Assembly: GCA_022575985.1 (NCBI GenBank)
Contig: JAKSXM010000007.1
Coordinates: 71,919,001 to 71,983,000, forward strand
Direction of reading: 5' to 3'
DNA: 64,000 nucleotides
Source of the DNA: Anagrus nilaparvatae
Lineage: Eukaryota > Arthropoda > Insecta > Hymenoptera > Mymaridae
Shown here: positions 1-13,366 of the stretch, in pieces
Layout: every line of letters starts with the position of its first letter
How positions within the stretch are numbered: position 1 is the stretch's first letter
Notes under the pieces: model-generated
Database searches by the model: none
What the model was told of the DNA's origin: nothing
Seen by the model: the letters and a program-made list of their open reading frames with translations, nothing else
Made by a program: the position numbers and the translations under genes

Positions 1-1398
1 ATACACATCAGGAATATTAGCCCATATAATAATGTTCAACGATCGATAATAATATAAAATTTGAAATATATCCATTACTTAATATAAATGTATTTATGGA
101 ATTCATCATATATAATAACTGTAAGCATGACTTTATGTACCTAAATGTACGTCATAATAATATTTTATATCTGTAAATATAAGATGAAATTGATTAGCTC
201 AGAATTTATAGATTTTCTGAATTTTATATACTATTTTAGTTCAAGTAACGTATCATTGGAGTTCGATTACTCAAAAAAGTTAAAGTTAGCTTGATAAAAG
301 CGTAATTAACAATACAAATCAAAAGTTTGGACTTTATCAGAAACGCACTGGTTTTTTTTTACTTTGAATGTTAAAAGCCTTACAATGTAGCAAGTGTACG
401 ATTTTAATTTAAACCATTACTACCAAAAATTTTACAGTCATATTATAATCTGTTGCGCAGTTATGAATTTCTCAGTTTTTAAAAAAATGAGAAACAATGA
501 AAATAAAGCAAATTATGAAATTTTATTTGATAAAATAATTCAGTCGAAAAAGTGATAAAGATTCAAAACACACATGTAAACCATTAATTATGCATTAAAA
601 AGTTTTTAATTAATTATTATACTCTAAACAAAAAGGAAGATAATTTTAATAGTCAAAAGCATTAATTAAAGTTTAGATTTAATGTTATTATGAGAAAAAG
701 AAAAAGTTATGCAGCATACGCTATGAAAATTTTACATAATAAAACGTCTGGTCTTAATCTATAGCTTGAAAAAAATCTTGTTAAAAAATACAATACAATA
801 AAATAACTATTTTAAAAAAAAGTTATAAAAGTTAGAAAATTCATAATTACACTAATAAAGATAATTCATTAAAATTTTACGTCTCGTGAGGTTTTTTATT
901 CAATTATTATACGAAAGTGTAATACAATTAAAGACTGTTGCTATTCTTTAGAATCATTTTTATGCATAACTCAGCTGGCGCGATTTCGTAATTTTTATTT
1001 TTTCCTACAATGAATTTTTGTAATCAGTTGATTTTTTCAATTAAAAAAAACCAACGAAATAAAGATTTTTTTCTAAAGTTTTGTAAACTTTAATAAAAAG
1101 TAAAAAATATTTAATTAAGGAAATATTAATTTCATTTAACATTTTAATGATCCTCATTAAATTTGATGTAAACTGCTAAAATACGTATGATAGATATTTC
1201 AAAAAGAACTAATATAATATCGTCCATCCTTGTTTTCAAAGTTTTAGAAAATCTAATCCTATATAATAACATTAAAACTAACCTTTCAAATATCCATTAA
1301 GAAATTATGACTTAGCTTCAATAACATTAATTTACTTCAATTTCAGAAAGTTATAATAATTACTCGAAAAATATTTGCAAAAATATGCTAAGGTATAC
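1..1398. other. no gene seen
   Basis: AT-rich sequence with short A and T runs. I see no coding frame, repeat partner or RNA gene. If the receptor gene continues leftward this is intron. Confidence 0.6.
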
Positions 1399-1520
1399 GA
1401 TCGTATACGATCCTTGTCCATAAATGAAGAATGACCCAAATCGCAGTTAACCAAAGATTTACGTGCAATTTGAGCCATTCTTTACTTTTCTGGACACGGG
1501 CTCGTATTATACTATTGGGC
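1399..1520 (-). repeat. GACCC hairpin repeat, copy 1 (first palindrome only)
   Basis: GTATACGATCCTTGTCC, AAGAATGACCCAAATCGCA and, mirrored, GAGCCATTCTTTACTTTTCT with ACGGGCTCGTATTATAC form a diverged hairpin like those at 6.7 and 63.7 kb. The second, GC-rich hairpin is absent. Confidence 0.6.
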
Positions 1521-1925
1521 TAAATATGTGGTGAACACAATAAAATTCATTAAAAAAAATTTTTTTAATTAATTTTTATTATTTTTTATGCATACAATTT
1601 TAATTTTAAGTTGACCCGTTCATGTTGAAAAGATCTGATGGTTACAAAGATAACTAAAATTTAGCAACACAACTTAAAATCTTCATAAATTTTTTTATTC
1701 TTTTTTTTAGTTGCTGCCAAACTTTAGTTATGTTTGTAACCATCAGTTCTTTCAACATGTATACATAAAAAATAAAAAAAAAATATTTAAGAATTTTCTT
1801 TTGTATTTATTCACCCCATAAAAATTTTTCCATTATCTCTAAACGTTTTCCTGTAAAAAAATTTTAAATTTTCACTCAAATACCGAGCACGCCAAGTAGC
1901 AACCTACCTTAATTACAAAATATTT

Positions 1926-2005
1926 TCAATTTCGGGTACCCGAAAGTTCGGTCTTTTTTCCAGTTTGGACAGATTTCGGGTAAACCCAAAATGTTTTATA
2001 ATACT
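1926..2005. repeat. fragment of the TTACCCGA repeat family
   Basis: TTTCGGGTACCCGAAAGTTC and ATTTCGGGTAAACCCAAAA resemble the interior of the 37.3-kb copy. Confidence 0.4.
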
Positions 2006-2689
2006 GAAGGTTTTTAATAAGAACCCTGATTTTTATTTTCATTTCTATGAATATTTTTCGTTAATTATAGTTAATAAATTATTTATTTTAATGTAGTATG
2101 TTATTTCTTTTTACTTCTCCTATGTTTTAAATGCACAGAAAAAATTAAAAAATTCATAAAATCTAGATAGAATGATTCAAAAGTAGTAAAACCAATAAAT
2201 AGTCAGACAAAAAAAATTTTTAAATTCATCAATAAAGTTTAATAAAACCAAAAATATTTTTTAAACTTTTACTTGTTTATGATAAATATAAAACTTTTTT
2301 CTTTTCATTTTATTTTATTTATTTGTTTATATTCTGTTAAAAAAAACTAAAATATTTTATTTTATTATTCGCGTATAATCTTTAAGAGCGTAATCGTGTT
2401 CTTGAATTAATGAGTTTTTACTTTATATTTTATTTATAATTTTCTTCAAAAAAAATATAATTATATATTTTATGAATGTATAAAAATAAAATTTTTACAT
2501 ATTTTAAATATTTAATATTTATACTTTTTTTTTGTTCTTAAATTAATTAAAAGTTTTTGAATTAATTTCTGAGAGATTTAATTATCTAGGAACCTCTAAT
2601 GAATAGAAATGGATCCATTCAAGTGGATCTGATACATTTTTGCTTTCTAAAAACAATTTTGAACGTTTTATATCCATATTTCATAGGCT

Positions 2690-3160
2690 AATTTCGACTA
2701 ATTTACGCTATATCACCCAAAATATGTAAAAAAATTGCGAAAATGCGAGTTCTTAAAATTTGTTGCTGATGTGGCCGAATTCATGGTTTTCGTTGATCGT
2801 GATTCAAAAACTAGATATTTGAAATTCAAAATGGCGTATTCAAAATAGCGGATTTCTAACCTCAAAATCGGTACAAGTTTACTTTGCTTAGATTGGAATG
2901 ACTTTAGATTCCTAATAAACGATCTCAAAAACTTGATGGTCAACTTTAAAATGTTTAAAATAGCCTAAATCGCCGATTTCGAGGTTAGGAATCCGACATT
3001 ATGAGTCTGTTACGTTGACTTCAGAAATTATGTTAAAATCAGAATTTTGTTCAACGACCTAAAAGCTTAATAGGAAAACCAAGAATTTGCTCAAATTGCA
3101 ATCATTTTTAAAAATTTGTATTTTTTGCTCTTAATTTTTTACTTATTTTGAGCGATATAA
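2690..3160. repeat. dispersed repeat (TTTACGCTATAT / GATCGTGATTC family), copy 1
   Basis: AATTTACGCTATATCACCCA at the left and TTTTGAGCGATATAAATTAC at the right look like decayed inverted ends. CGTTGATCGTGATTC and ATGGCGTATTCAAAATAGCG lie within. A related copy is at 36.77-37.18 kb. Confidence 0.45.
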
Positions 3161-3837
3161 ATTACTTAATAATTAATTGCTGAATACACCATACAAAGAG
3201 ATGTTTTATTATATATTCCGATCATACTAAAGACTGAAATTTTATAAGTTTAAAATAAAATTTAAAGTAAATAATTATAAAATAAAATTCAAACACAAGA
3301 TTTCTACTGCAGCGTTAAATAATAATCGAGTATGATTTGATGAAATATTTAATATTCAACTGCATGCCAAAATATATTGTCATTATTCCAACAATTAAAT
3401 TATAATATTTTATTAATCGCTGGAATTACACAATTATATATAGGATATATGCCATATTATAAATCAAGTGATTTATTTAGCTAAAACTATACTATTTTGA
3501 CAGCAAAGTACATCGCATTTATTTAAAATTTTGGCTATAATCCAAAATCATATATACACGTTATATCTTATTAGAAATTATAAAAAAATAGTGTAAATAT
3601 TAATTTTTAAAAAAAGCAGCAAATATTTATGTTGAAATTTCAGAATGCTATTATTTAAAAAAATTAAGTAATTTTTCAAAATAATTTATACGTCATAGAA
3701 ATTTATAAAATACAAAGAAATTAGTTACATAACAATTTTGTTATTTAATATTTAGTATGCAGATTCAATCTTTTGGTGTTATGCATGCATGTTAGTAAAA
3801 TAAAAAATAGATTATTGAAAATTAATGAATATTATAT

Positions 3838-4263
3838 GGGTGATTCCATAACAATAGGATGAAAAAACATTTTTTTTTCGACATCTTATTTTCTACATGA
3901 GCAATTGGTTAAGATAACAAAAGATTTTTGTCATTATTTTGGTAAAGTATTTCAGAAAAAAAATGTTTAGCTCTTATTTAGAAATTTAGATTTTTATTAA
4001 ACCACTGACGCGCATAAATGAATCGAAATTTATTCAGTACGAAAAAAATTTTATTTCTTATATGTCCATTGCAGCCTAGAAATGAATTCATTTTCTATTT
4101 TGGTATAAAAGCTAAAATACACTGATTTGAGGTACAAAATAAATAATAGGATTTTGAGCTAATTTAATAAAAGGTCAAAAAAACGAAAATTCACCAAAGA
4201 TCTACTTTTGATCTACCTTTCTAAAAAATATTTATAAAAGATCCAATTTATATGTAATCTCCC
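3838..4263. mobile_element. 426-bp TIR element (ATAT|GGGTGATTCC ends)
   Basis: GGGTGATTCCATAACAATAG at the left and, inverted, ATGTAATCTCCC at the right are flanked by ATAT. The ends resemble those at 62.6 kb (GGGTGGTTTTC) and 28.25 kb (GAGTGATTCTTG). Confidence 0.5.
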
Positions 4264-4682
4264 ATATATATACAAGACTAAAATTGCATTACATGGAACT
4301 TAAAACTTGACATGCAATATCTAGTAATATTCTATATTTATAAAATAATTTTGTTTACATTAAAATATTATACAGTATACATTTTGCACATTAACTTGAG
4401 TTAATTCATCTTATTTTAAGTGAGCTTTTTTTTTAATCACAATTTTTTTTACATAGTTTTCGCTATAAATTTTTTATTTTCATTGAATTTTTCAAATTAG
4501 TTAGATAATTTTTAAAGAATTCAGACATCAATTAGTGGTAATTATTTAACTTAGCTTTTTTATAAGTTAAAATTTTGGATTTTGATACTCGTAAATTAAG
4601 GCAAGTTCTGGGCAAGTTTATTAACTTTCCTCAATTGCATCCAACGACTCAGCTATTGCAAATTAGAGTATACTTCCACGTA

Positions 4683-4872
4683 TAGTTCCACGCTCATTGG
4701 TTGTGTGAATGCGCACAAACCAATTATAAGCTTTAATATGGGATATGTTCATAAGTAGAGTTACCTGAAATAGACCTGGGGTGGAACTTCGAATAATTAC
4801 GATAATGTTCAAATAATGTTCTATGCTCGTTGGTTATTTTAAGCCACAAACCAGTTATAACTTTTTTTATTG
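4683..4872 (+). repeat. short duplicated hairpin motif
   Basis: CACGCTCATTGGTTGTGTG...CACAAACCAATTATAAGCTTT at 4689 is echoed by TGCTCGTTGGTTATTTTAAG...CACAAACCAGTTATAACTTTT at 4823. Each forms a small stem. Confidence 0.4.
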
Positions 4873-6445
4873 GAGAAATGAGTTATTTGAATAATGAAAA
4901 AAATATTCAAAAATTAAGATCTGATAAAAACAGGCAAATCAGTTCATATACATATTTTCTTAAAAGCTTTAAAGAAATTCATAGCTGAAAATTTCTCACG
5001 TTTCATATAAACAATATTTGAACTAAATCATCTGGAAGTTTTCCAATATAATGTACGCAAACATATAACATATATCTCAAACTTTTAATATATTTCTCTT
5101 AGTATTTTATTTTTCAATATTATTTTTTTTTTTAAATTTTCTATTATAGACAAAGTCAAGGTGAAAACAAGACATTGTAATATTTTTTAATAAAAAATAG
5201 GTTATTTATATTACTGATAAAATTATTTATGCATAATAAATTTATTTTACATACATATAAATAATTTGTTTATGCGATGTAAATATGCATAGAATGCAAA
5301 ATTAATTACAAAATAAAAACAAATTTATTCATGTTTTTAGTTTATTTGTATACAAAGTAAAATTAAAATTGCTTGTTCAATAAACTTTTTATTAGTGTTT
5401 TACATTAAAAATATATTAAGTATAACTCAGCTTTTTCTCTCGATTCAGAATCATGAAACTTTAAATTTGCATAAGAAAACTTTGAATTTTGCAATACAAT
5501 GAAAAAAAAATCCAGTTAATGCAACTGAAATACAGGTTTTCATGCTTAAAATTATTTTTGAAACATAAATAAATAAATTATTTGCGCAATACCCCTGTTT
5601 CACTAAAACGTATTTCAAATTTACAATATCATTTTATTCTTTAAAAACTAGTTTTGTCATCGAAATTCAAAAAAAAAATTATCAAATTTGCAATACTACA
5701 TTTTGATAAACACGTGTTAATAACACATTGTTATAAAATATTTAAGGGTGTCGTCTGCAGAAGCGATGGCATTAACCTGCAGTACAGCCAGGATGAAATG
5801 TATACCACGATATAATTTAATATAATTATATTTCTGCAAGATAAATGTATGTTTATGTATGCATTATATAAATAAACGTAAATTTTGAATAAATTCTCAA
5901 AATGTTTGCGGTTTTATTTGTTGCGGTTATAACCAAATGAATTTTAATTTATTGTAATTTAGTAGGTGAGATAAACTGTCTGTATTAAATGAGTAGGTAT
6001 ATTATCTCTCAATATTATAAAATTCTAACCGTTGCCCCCGATACGGTACATTTGGGCATGGTTCATTTTGGAATAGCTAAGCTACTTCGGACACGTAAAC
6101 ATTTGTGAGATCCTATGATTCATAAAAAATGGGTACATAAATGTTTGATACCCGAATTTGTTAAAACTAGGTATCTCTTAAAAATTTCAAAGTTGGTTAC
6201 GGTAGGGCAACTTAGGACAGAATCTTTAGTAAATAAATTAAATGACATATTTGCCTTTTAAAAATTACCATAGTATTTCAGGATTTTTTATGAAAAATCT
6301 TCTATTTAAAACATGTTCGACTGAATAAATTTTGTTTTTTTTCCTTATAAACTTTATTAAGAAATTTAAATAAATGGAAAATTGAAGTACATTTGCAATG
6401 GAGTATTTGCTTTTTATTCATTTTTTCCTTTAGATATTCCTAATA

Positions 6446-6473
6446 AATATATAATATATATATATATATACAA
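6446..6473 (+). repeat. (AT)n microsatellite
   Basis: AATATATAATATATATATAT followed by further AT units. It also creates a false YIYIYII reading. Confidence 0.8.
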
Positions 6474-6726
6474 ATGAAAATATTCATTGTGTATATACAG
6501 ATGTATTAGCCGGTCAATTACTTTAAAATGTTTGGATTTTCCATTACCAGGTAAAGTTAAGTAACATTTTTCAATAAATATTATCCCTAAAGTTAAAGCT
6601 CTTTTAATCACTTCGCTTGCATTCTGCAGTATTTCCACTGACTGAAAAAAATCCACTTGCCCCAAGCTGATTTATTTTCTTGCTCAAACGATTGCAATTG
6701 ACTTGAACCGTAAAAAAACTTAAAAA

Positions 6727-7118
6727 ATAGTATATTACGACCCATGGCCAGAAAAATAAAGAATGGCCCAAATCGCATGTAAATTACCTTCCGAGGCGAA
6801 GCCGAGGATGGTAAACTGCAGAGTGTGTCTAGTAAAGAAAGGCGACAAAGGCCCAACAGCCGCCATTAACCGCCGAACTAGCCCATAAGAAATACATAGG
6901 ACGCCATTAACCGCCTTAGTAACATTTTAGTAACAGTTACATACGTGTCGTCACTCTATACTAGACACACTCTGGTAAACTGCAATTTGGGCCATTTTTT
7001 TTTATGGCCCAGGGTCGTATACGATTTTTCTGCATCAGTGGCGAGAAAACACGTCTTTGCCGGACGCGCAGCAGCCGGAAAATACGTGCTTTCTGGCCGC
7101 TGACCAGAAAAAAAATTT
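6727..7118 (+). repeat. GACCC hairpin repeat, copy 2 (interrupted by the hAT MITE)
   Basis: The first hairpin is TACGACCCATGGCCAGAAAA paired with TGGCCCAGGGTCGTATA at 6999-7021. A second hairpin follows, with GCGAGAAAACACGT at 7031-7044 and ACGTGCTTTCTGGCCGC at 7083-7099. It shares nearly all its sequence with 63691-63898. This copy also carries a small extra GAGGCGAAGCCGAGGA segment. Confidence 0.75.
6819..6974. mobile_element. hAT-type MITE, 156 bp, with perfect 8-bp target duplication
   Basis: Ends are CAGAGTGTGTCTAGTA and its exact reverse complement (16-bp TIR). It is flanked by GTAAACTG at 6811-6818 and 6975-6982. An 8-bp duplication and CAG termini are the hAT signature. The interior is GC-richer than the surroundings and repeats GCCATTAACCGCC twice. 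It sits inside the GACCC repeat; the related copy at 63.75 kb shows the unoccupied form (TTAAACTGCGACTTGG). Confidence 0.88.
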
Positions 7119-7971
7119 ATTCAATAATTTTATTATTGCTCGTCATATTTTTTCGCGCAAATCTTAAATGAAAGAAAAAATTTTTTGCAATTATTTTTGC
7201 ATCAAAAAAAATTCCGCTAGCCACAAACGGAATTGAGTTTGCCACAAACAGTTATTTTTTTGGTGTAGACTTTTAATTATAAAGTGAATAGTTCGATCTG
7301 GAAAGAGCTCAGGTATATAATAGCGATACTTAGAAATAAATAATTTTAGAAATTTTATTTCTTAAGTAAATAACACTAAATATCGCTCGTTTACCTAAAA
7401 CCTAAACAGCTTTTTAAAATAACTAACCGGGCTAATATATATATATAAATAATAATATAGAAAAAGAAACTCTATAGTTTCATATTGAATATATGAAAGC
7501 TTGCTCGACCGAGCTTTGCTTCTTTAAACAAATATAAATTCATGTCCTGAACAAAGACTATTATTTATTTTAATGATGCAGATTATTTAAAAATTTTTTA
7601 ATTTTCATAAAATTTAAATATTTTCTAGATACCTATTTAAGTATAAAAATTTATTGTGTTTAATCAATAAATAATTTCAAATACATCCATAAATACGATT
7701 TAATTAATTTAACGAGCAAAATAAATTATGCCTATTAAAAGCTTAAAATAATAATTTTAATAATTTATTAAACCAATAAAAATATTACGAATAAATTCAC
7801 TCAAGCAATTAAAGTTTAATAAATTGATTTTTATTAATTCTTTGTACCTTTTTTAATCGACTGAATAATTTTATCCCCACTCAATTTATCCCTTAGATAA
7901 CTGCCCCTGTTTTTTTGCCACAATCGGATTCTTTTTTTGTTTCAATCAAGTTTCTTTCTTTTGTAACACCG

Positions 7972-8136
7972 CACAGTGGTCTGGAACGCGAAAAAAGTTT
8001 CACCACGATGCCCCCAAAAATCCCTGGTATTTTCTTATTCTATAGGGTCTCCTGAGGCAGGAAATGCTTGTCCTAAAATTGAAACCGTAGCTCTCGGGGA
8101 GAACCGCCCAAATTTGGGGGTTCTTGGGGGGTAAAA

Positions 8137-8173
<37 letters not shown>

Positions 8174-9851
8174 ACATTTTTTACATGATTTTAGACCATA
8201 GAAAGTGACGAACAATAGAGGAACACAAAAAATTTTGCTCGCCCCATAGTTTTTTTTGAGTTGGAAGGCTCAAAATCATATTTTTTCAATATTTGAAAAA
8301 AACCAATTTCTGAAATTTTTTAAATAAATTAAAATTATTTTTAATGAGGGATTTATTTTTTTTCAATTGTTTTGTGATTATAATTTACTAAAATAAGTTT
8401 ATTTAGGACCAAAAAATACAAATTTTCAATTTTCAAGGTCTTAGAGCAACTCAAATGTTAAATATTGGATTTTTTTAAAATTTCACAAACTTGGGATTTT
8501 TCTATCAGATTCAAATGAGGTTATAAACTGGATTTAAAGACGTATTCCATAGTAATTTTTCCAGTACAATCTGAATTTGCTATTTATTTTAACATTTACC
8601 ACGATTTTTAGGAGAAAAATCCGTTTTTTTGTTTATTGTGGTTTCAATTTTCAAGGGACCAATTTTTTAAAGTTTTGCAGGTTTCAAGAAAAAATTTTCT
8701 GAATAATATTTACAAGAGTCATTTATATATTTTTTCCTCTGAAACTCAATGAAATCACTAGTTTTTTCATCCGGAGTTTTCCTTTCTAGTTAATTAATGA
8801 TTTTGTAATAATTCCCCTATAATCTCAATTTCACGTAACTAAAAAATTGGTTAGGTCAGTGAATTTTCACCACTAGACAAAGAAAAGTTTTTATATTTTC
8901 TAGAGTAGTTTTTTTTCTCAATATTCATTTATTTAAAAAATTTTAGACATTTCAAACCCTTCAGGCTCAAATTGACTAGTTTAGCATAATAGCAAATATG
9001 AAATTGGACAAAACCAGTAAAAATAGAAACAAATGATTTTTTGGCTAAGGAAAATTTCGGATGAAAAAACTAGTGATTTCATTGAGTTTCAGAGGAAAAA
9101 ATATATAAATGACTCTTGTAAATATTATTCATAAAATTTTTTCTTGAAACCTGCGAAACTTTAAAAAATTGGTCCCTTGAAAATTGAAACCACAATAAAC
9201 AAAAAAACGGATCTTTCTCCTAAAAATCGTGGTAAAATGTTAAAATAAATAGCAAATTCAGATTGTACTGGAAAAATTACTATGGAATACGTCTTTAAAT
9301 CCAGTTTATAACCTCATTTGAATCTGATAGAAAAATCCCAAGTCTGTGAAATTTAAAAAAAATCCAATATTTAACATTTGAGTTGCTCTAAGACCTTGAA
9401 AATTGAAAATTTGTATTTTTTGGTCCTAAATAAACTTATTTTAGTAAATTATAATCACAAAACAATTGAAAAAAAATAAATCCCTCATTAAAAATAATTT
9501 TAATTTATTTAAAAAATTTCAGAAATTAGTTTTTTTCAAATATTGAAAAAATATGATTTTGAGCCTTCCAACTCAAAAAAAACTATGGGGCGAGCAAAAT
9601 TTTTTGTGTTCCTCAATTGTTCGTCACTTTATATGGTCTAAAATCATGTAAAAAATGTTAAAATAAAAAAAAAAAAAAAAAATTTTTTTTACCCCCCAAG
9701 AACCCCCAAATTTGGGCGGTTCTCCCCGAGAGCTACGGTTTAAATTTTAGGACAAGCATTTCCTGCCTCAGGAGACCCTATAGAATAAGAAAATACCAGA
9801 GATTTTTGGGGGCATCGTGGTGAAACTTTTTTCGCGTTCCAGACCACTGTG
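7972..9851. mobile_element. 1880-bp foldback element (CACAGTGG ends, 4-bp target duplication)
   Basis: Left arm from CACAGTGGTCTGGAACGCG at 7972 to about 8785 is mirrored almost base for base by about 9040-9851, leaving a loop of about 255 bp. ACCG flanks both sides (7968-7971 and 9852-9855). The arms hold GGAGAACCGCCCAAATTTGG and long T/A tracts. CAC termini plus a 4-bp duplication suggest a Chapaev/CMC-type non-autonomous element. It encodes no protein. Confidence 0.88.
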
Positions 9852-9855
9852 ACCG

Positions 9856-12800
9856 ACTTTAAACAATATTAATGCAGAACCGTATTTAAAATAAGAAAAA
9901 AAAAAGAATTATACAGTTTTTATTTTTTATTTCTATACCAACGAATCTCGACAATTATAAAAATAAAAAAATAAGATAACGCGTGCTTGAACGAATAAAT
10001 CTTATAACAGTGCATTGTCAAGAAATAAGAAGATTTAAAGACTATTACTTTTTGTTTTGGCTTCTTATTCTTTTGGTTTCAAATTTTTTAATAAGCTTAC
10101 TATTTCTTTTAAGTAAAAAACGTTAAATACCGTCAGACGATTAGAAAGAGGCAAGTACTTCAGCTAGATCTAATGACACGAAAAAAACAATTATTTTTCG
10201 TGCCAGTAAGAAAGTTCGTGCGTCTATTTTCAATAAATTTATCAAAAATTAAATAAAAATGTGTAAAATTTTAAAAGTGCAAAGTGCAAAAAGCACATGC
10301 ATGCATTACCTCGTAATTTAATTAGTTTTGGTAAAAATTAATTTATTTTTTATATAACATAACCCTAAACGCGTGGAAGATTTTTTCGTGCCATTAGATT
10401 TTGCGTAAAAAAAGCAGCTAAAGAACTTCAAATTGAAGTTAAACAAAGAAAAGTGGCGGGATAAATTCTCGATATATGCAATGACGCTTTGCAGCTCGTG
10501 TGCACCCTTGCCATTGCACATCTCATGCCACTACCTCCAACCAGCTCCTAAATTGCTAATAAAAAAATCTACATTGAAAATCTTTTTGGTTTTCTGATCA
10601 CTTGGATAGTAGGTCAAAGCTCCAAATCCTTAGCTTGCTTCACTCCAATTTTTCGGGACGTATAGCCCCAAATTTGAGAATTCTGTAACACGAAATTAGG
10701 TTCACGACTAAATGTTTACATTTATTTTGAAAAATTTTTTGAATTAAAGGTTATAAAAAAGTAAAGAAAAAAACAAACGATTATTTAAGGGAAATTGGCA
10801 ATTATTTTGGAGCTCTCCTCCCCGAAATTCGGCTTCATATTCAACAAATAGTTAGTAACGTTAACGAATTAATAATATACAATCGGTCATCAAACAAAAA
10901 AGATTTTCAGTGTACTATAGTATCTAGTTAAAATTTTCAAAACAATAAAAGAATTAAAGGCTTATGTAAGTTTCATTACTAAAAACTAAAATATTTTTTA
11001 TTATTACTATTTTTTAACAATTTAACCCCAAGCCATTTATGTTAAGTATTATTGCATTCTATAATACACTTTTATACGGTATTTATATAAACGTTTATAA
11101 AGTACTTGAAAACAAAGTCAATTTAAACGAACAAATTAAATAATACAAATGAATGTACATTAGCCTAGTAACTAAAAAAAATATGTTTTGATTTCTCATT
11201 AGTGGATGAAATAAATCAAAAAGATAAGAATTCTAAAATATCCTCTTCCAAATCCAGAATTTGAAAACGCGGGATCTATATCGGGACGAAACCCCGCTCT
11301 GCGTGAGACCAATTTTTTTGTGGGCAAATGCCACTTAATTCCCCCTATAATGAAAAATCAAAACATTTTTTTAAAATTTAATTTAATTTTTTGTATATCA
11401 AAAAAGCGTTATATAAGAAAATCTAAAAGTTTCTGACATACCCATATTAATTTCTTATAATTTTTTTTAATAAATGAAACTAGAACGTAATATTAAAAAA
11501 GTAAAAAAAAACTTTTTGAATTATAAAATCGTTTATCTTGAAATATAAATATAGTTTGTAGGCTTTGTAGATTTTGTTTTTATTAAAGTTAGCTAATTAG
11601 TTTTAAGATATTTGTGCACCAGTTTTAAATGTTATTTTAATATTGCCTGATCTAATTGTTAGTTAAAAATTATTCAAAAGTTGTATGGAATAGTCTATTA
11701 ATTTTTTATTGAATACTTTTATAAAACTGAAAAAGGATTATTCCAAATTTTAACACATTCAAATATTTAACCTATTTTATGTAATCTTGTGTTTCTAAGA
11801 AATGATATCATTTTTTGGCTCATTACATAAGTGTCTTAAAACCCATTGTCAATTATATATTTTATCATGAAAAACTAATTAATAAAAATTTTTGGCAAAC
11901 ACATCAGCATAAAAATTATATTTGAAATTCTCAATATTTTAAATAAGTTGCAGACTCTGGAGTCAAAAATATCAGCTCCCTTTTTAAACTAAATATTAGG
12001 ACAATTGCTTGTTTTCAAGGATGGTTAATACTTAAAGTCTCTCTGGATTTAACTATTTTCATACAATCCCAGAATCACAAAATTTCAAAATTTACATTAT
12101 TGAATAAAATCAATAAAATATTTTCATTCAGAAAATCATTTTTTCAATAAAAATAAGTCCATTTTTATTTAAAATACACGTAAACTCATTGACTTTTAGA
12201 TTAAAAATATTTTTAAAAGCTCTCTTTTTCTATATATCTTTCTGGACATTAATTTTAATTAAAAATGAATAAATAATATTTTTAAATGGATATTCCATTA
12301 TCAAAAATTTTAACAATAGTTTTTATAAAGCATGTTACTATACGTTTAAATTTAATATAATTAGTGTTTTTTTTTTAAACTTATTTTTGTACGGAGTAAA
12401 TTTATTTTATTTTATACATATTTTTGTAGAATTATTTTATTAGTATAATAAAATAGTATTATTTTAGCCGAGTATATAATAGTAAAAATTTGATTTTTAA
12501 AATTAATATTTTGCTCTGTAGCCTCTTATACTGGAAAAAAAATCTGCGAAATTTCGCTGCTAACTATCAGAATTTTTTTCTAGCTAAAATGATTGCAAAT
12601 TTCTCGAAACGTTTTTAAAAAAATTTTATTTTTAATTTTCTTTACGTTCCGGATCACTTTGTGGCCGTTCAACATAAAAAATAAGCTTTTCAAATTTATT
12701 AACTTCTAAAAACTGCCATCAAATGAGCTCTTTTGGTACGAGGTCTCATTAATTTTCTTATGCTATAAGGCAAAATTTAAAACCGATTAAATGTTGTACA

Positions 12801-13362
12801 ATTTTGAGAATTTGATGTTTTTCGTAAATGTTTAAAATTAAAGAAAATAATACCATTGTTTCCTAAAACGTGAATGAATACCTTAATAGAAAATTACTGA
12901 ACCTGATAAATAATTTAAATTCCTATTTAACTTGACTTGTTATTTTTTATTACCATCAATTCAAACTAGTCATTCATTCCACATAAATTTTAGCTTTGAT
13001 ATAATTTAATGTTAAAGTAATAAAATGAAAATAAATGTGTGGAAAAATGGACCAATTCGACAATAGAATATAACGTTCATAAATTTTAGATTTATAATTT
13101 TTTACTTTCTCTTGTAGAAATAACATAAATATTAATATATTTAATATCATTTCAAGTATATAAATTTAAATGAATAAGGTAGAATTAACAGACATAAAAT
13201 TGTAACTTGTACGAGCGAATAATATGTGGCTTTTTGTCTTCATTGCGGTTTTCTCAGTTTAAATTTATATATATATTGTTTTTGTTCAGATATAGTCACT
13301 TATCTTTTTTAGAATAACATGTGGAAAAGGATTCAAACTATGAGATTTTATTTTCTGTATAT
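9856..13362. other. no gene seen apart from one MITE
   Basis: Contains the 10168-10399 MITE. The GC-richer patch at 10470-10550 gives a 67-codon minus frame (MCNGKGAHELQSVIAYIENL), unrecognised and without splice support. The rest is AT-rich filler. Confidence 0.5.
10168..10399. mobile_element. 232-bp MITE-like element
   Basis: ATCTAATGACACGAAAAAA at the left pairs with TTTTTTCGTGCCATTAGAT at the right. Just inside the left end GGCACGAAAAATAATTG is mirrored again, making a small hairpin. Confidence 0.55.
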
Positions 13363-13366
13363 GAGA

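Larger units (their letters stand above)
4264..6639. other. no gene seen
   Basis: AT-rich and featureless apart from the hairpin duplication near 4.7-4.87 kb and the (AT)n tract near 6.45 kb. The frames at 6.4-6.85 kb (minus) run through repeats and are not genes. Confidence 0.55.
6640..7262. mobile_element. possible CACTG-like element hosting the GACCC repeat
   Basis: GACTGAAAAAAATCCACTTG near 6640 and CCGCTAGCCACAAACGGAAT near 7212 resemble the ends of the 44.5-kb foldback, including two decayed 21-bp units. CTCAAACGATTGCAATTGAC is shared with 53.4 kb. The outer limits are poorly defined. Confidence 0.4.

Noticed and set aside
6608..6856. 82-codon minus frame
   Set aside because: Runs across the GACCC repeat and into the hAT MITE; composite of mobile DNA.
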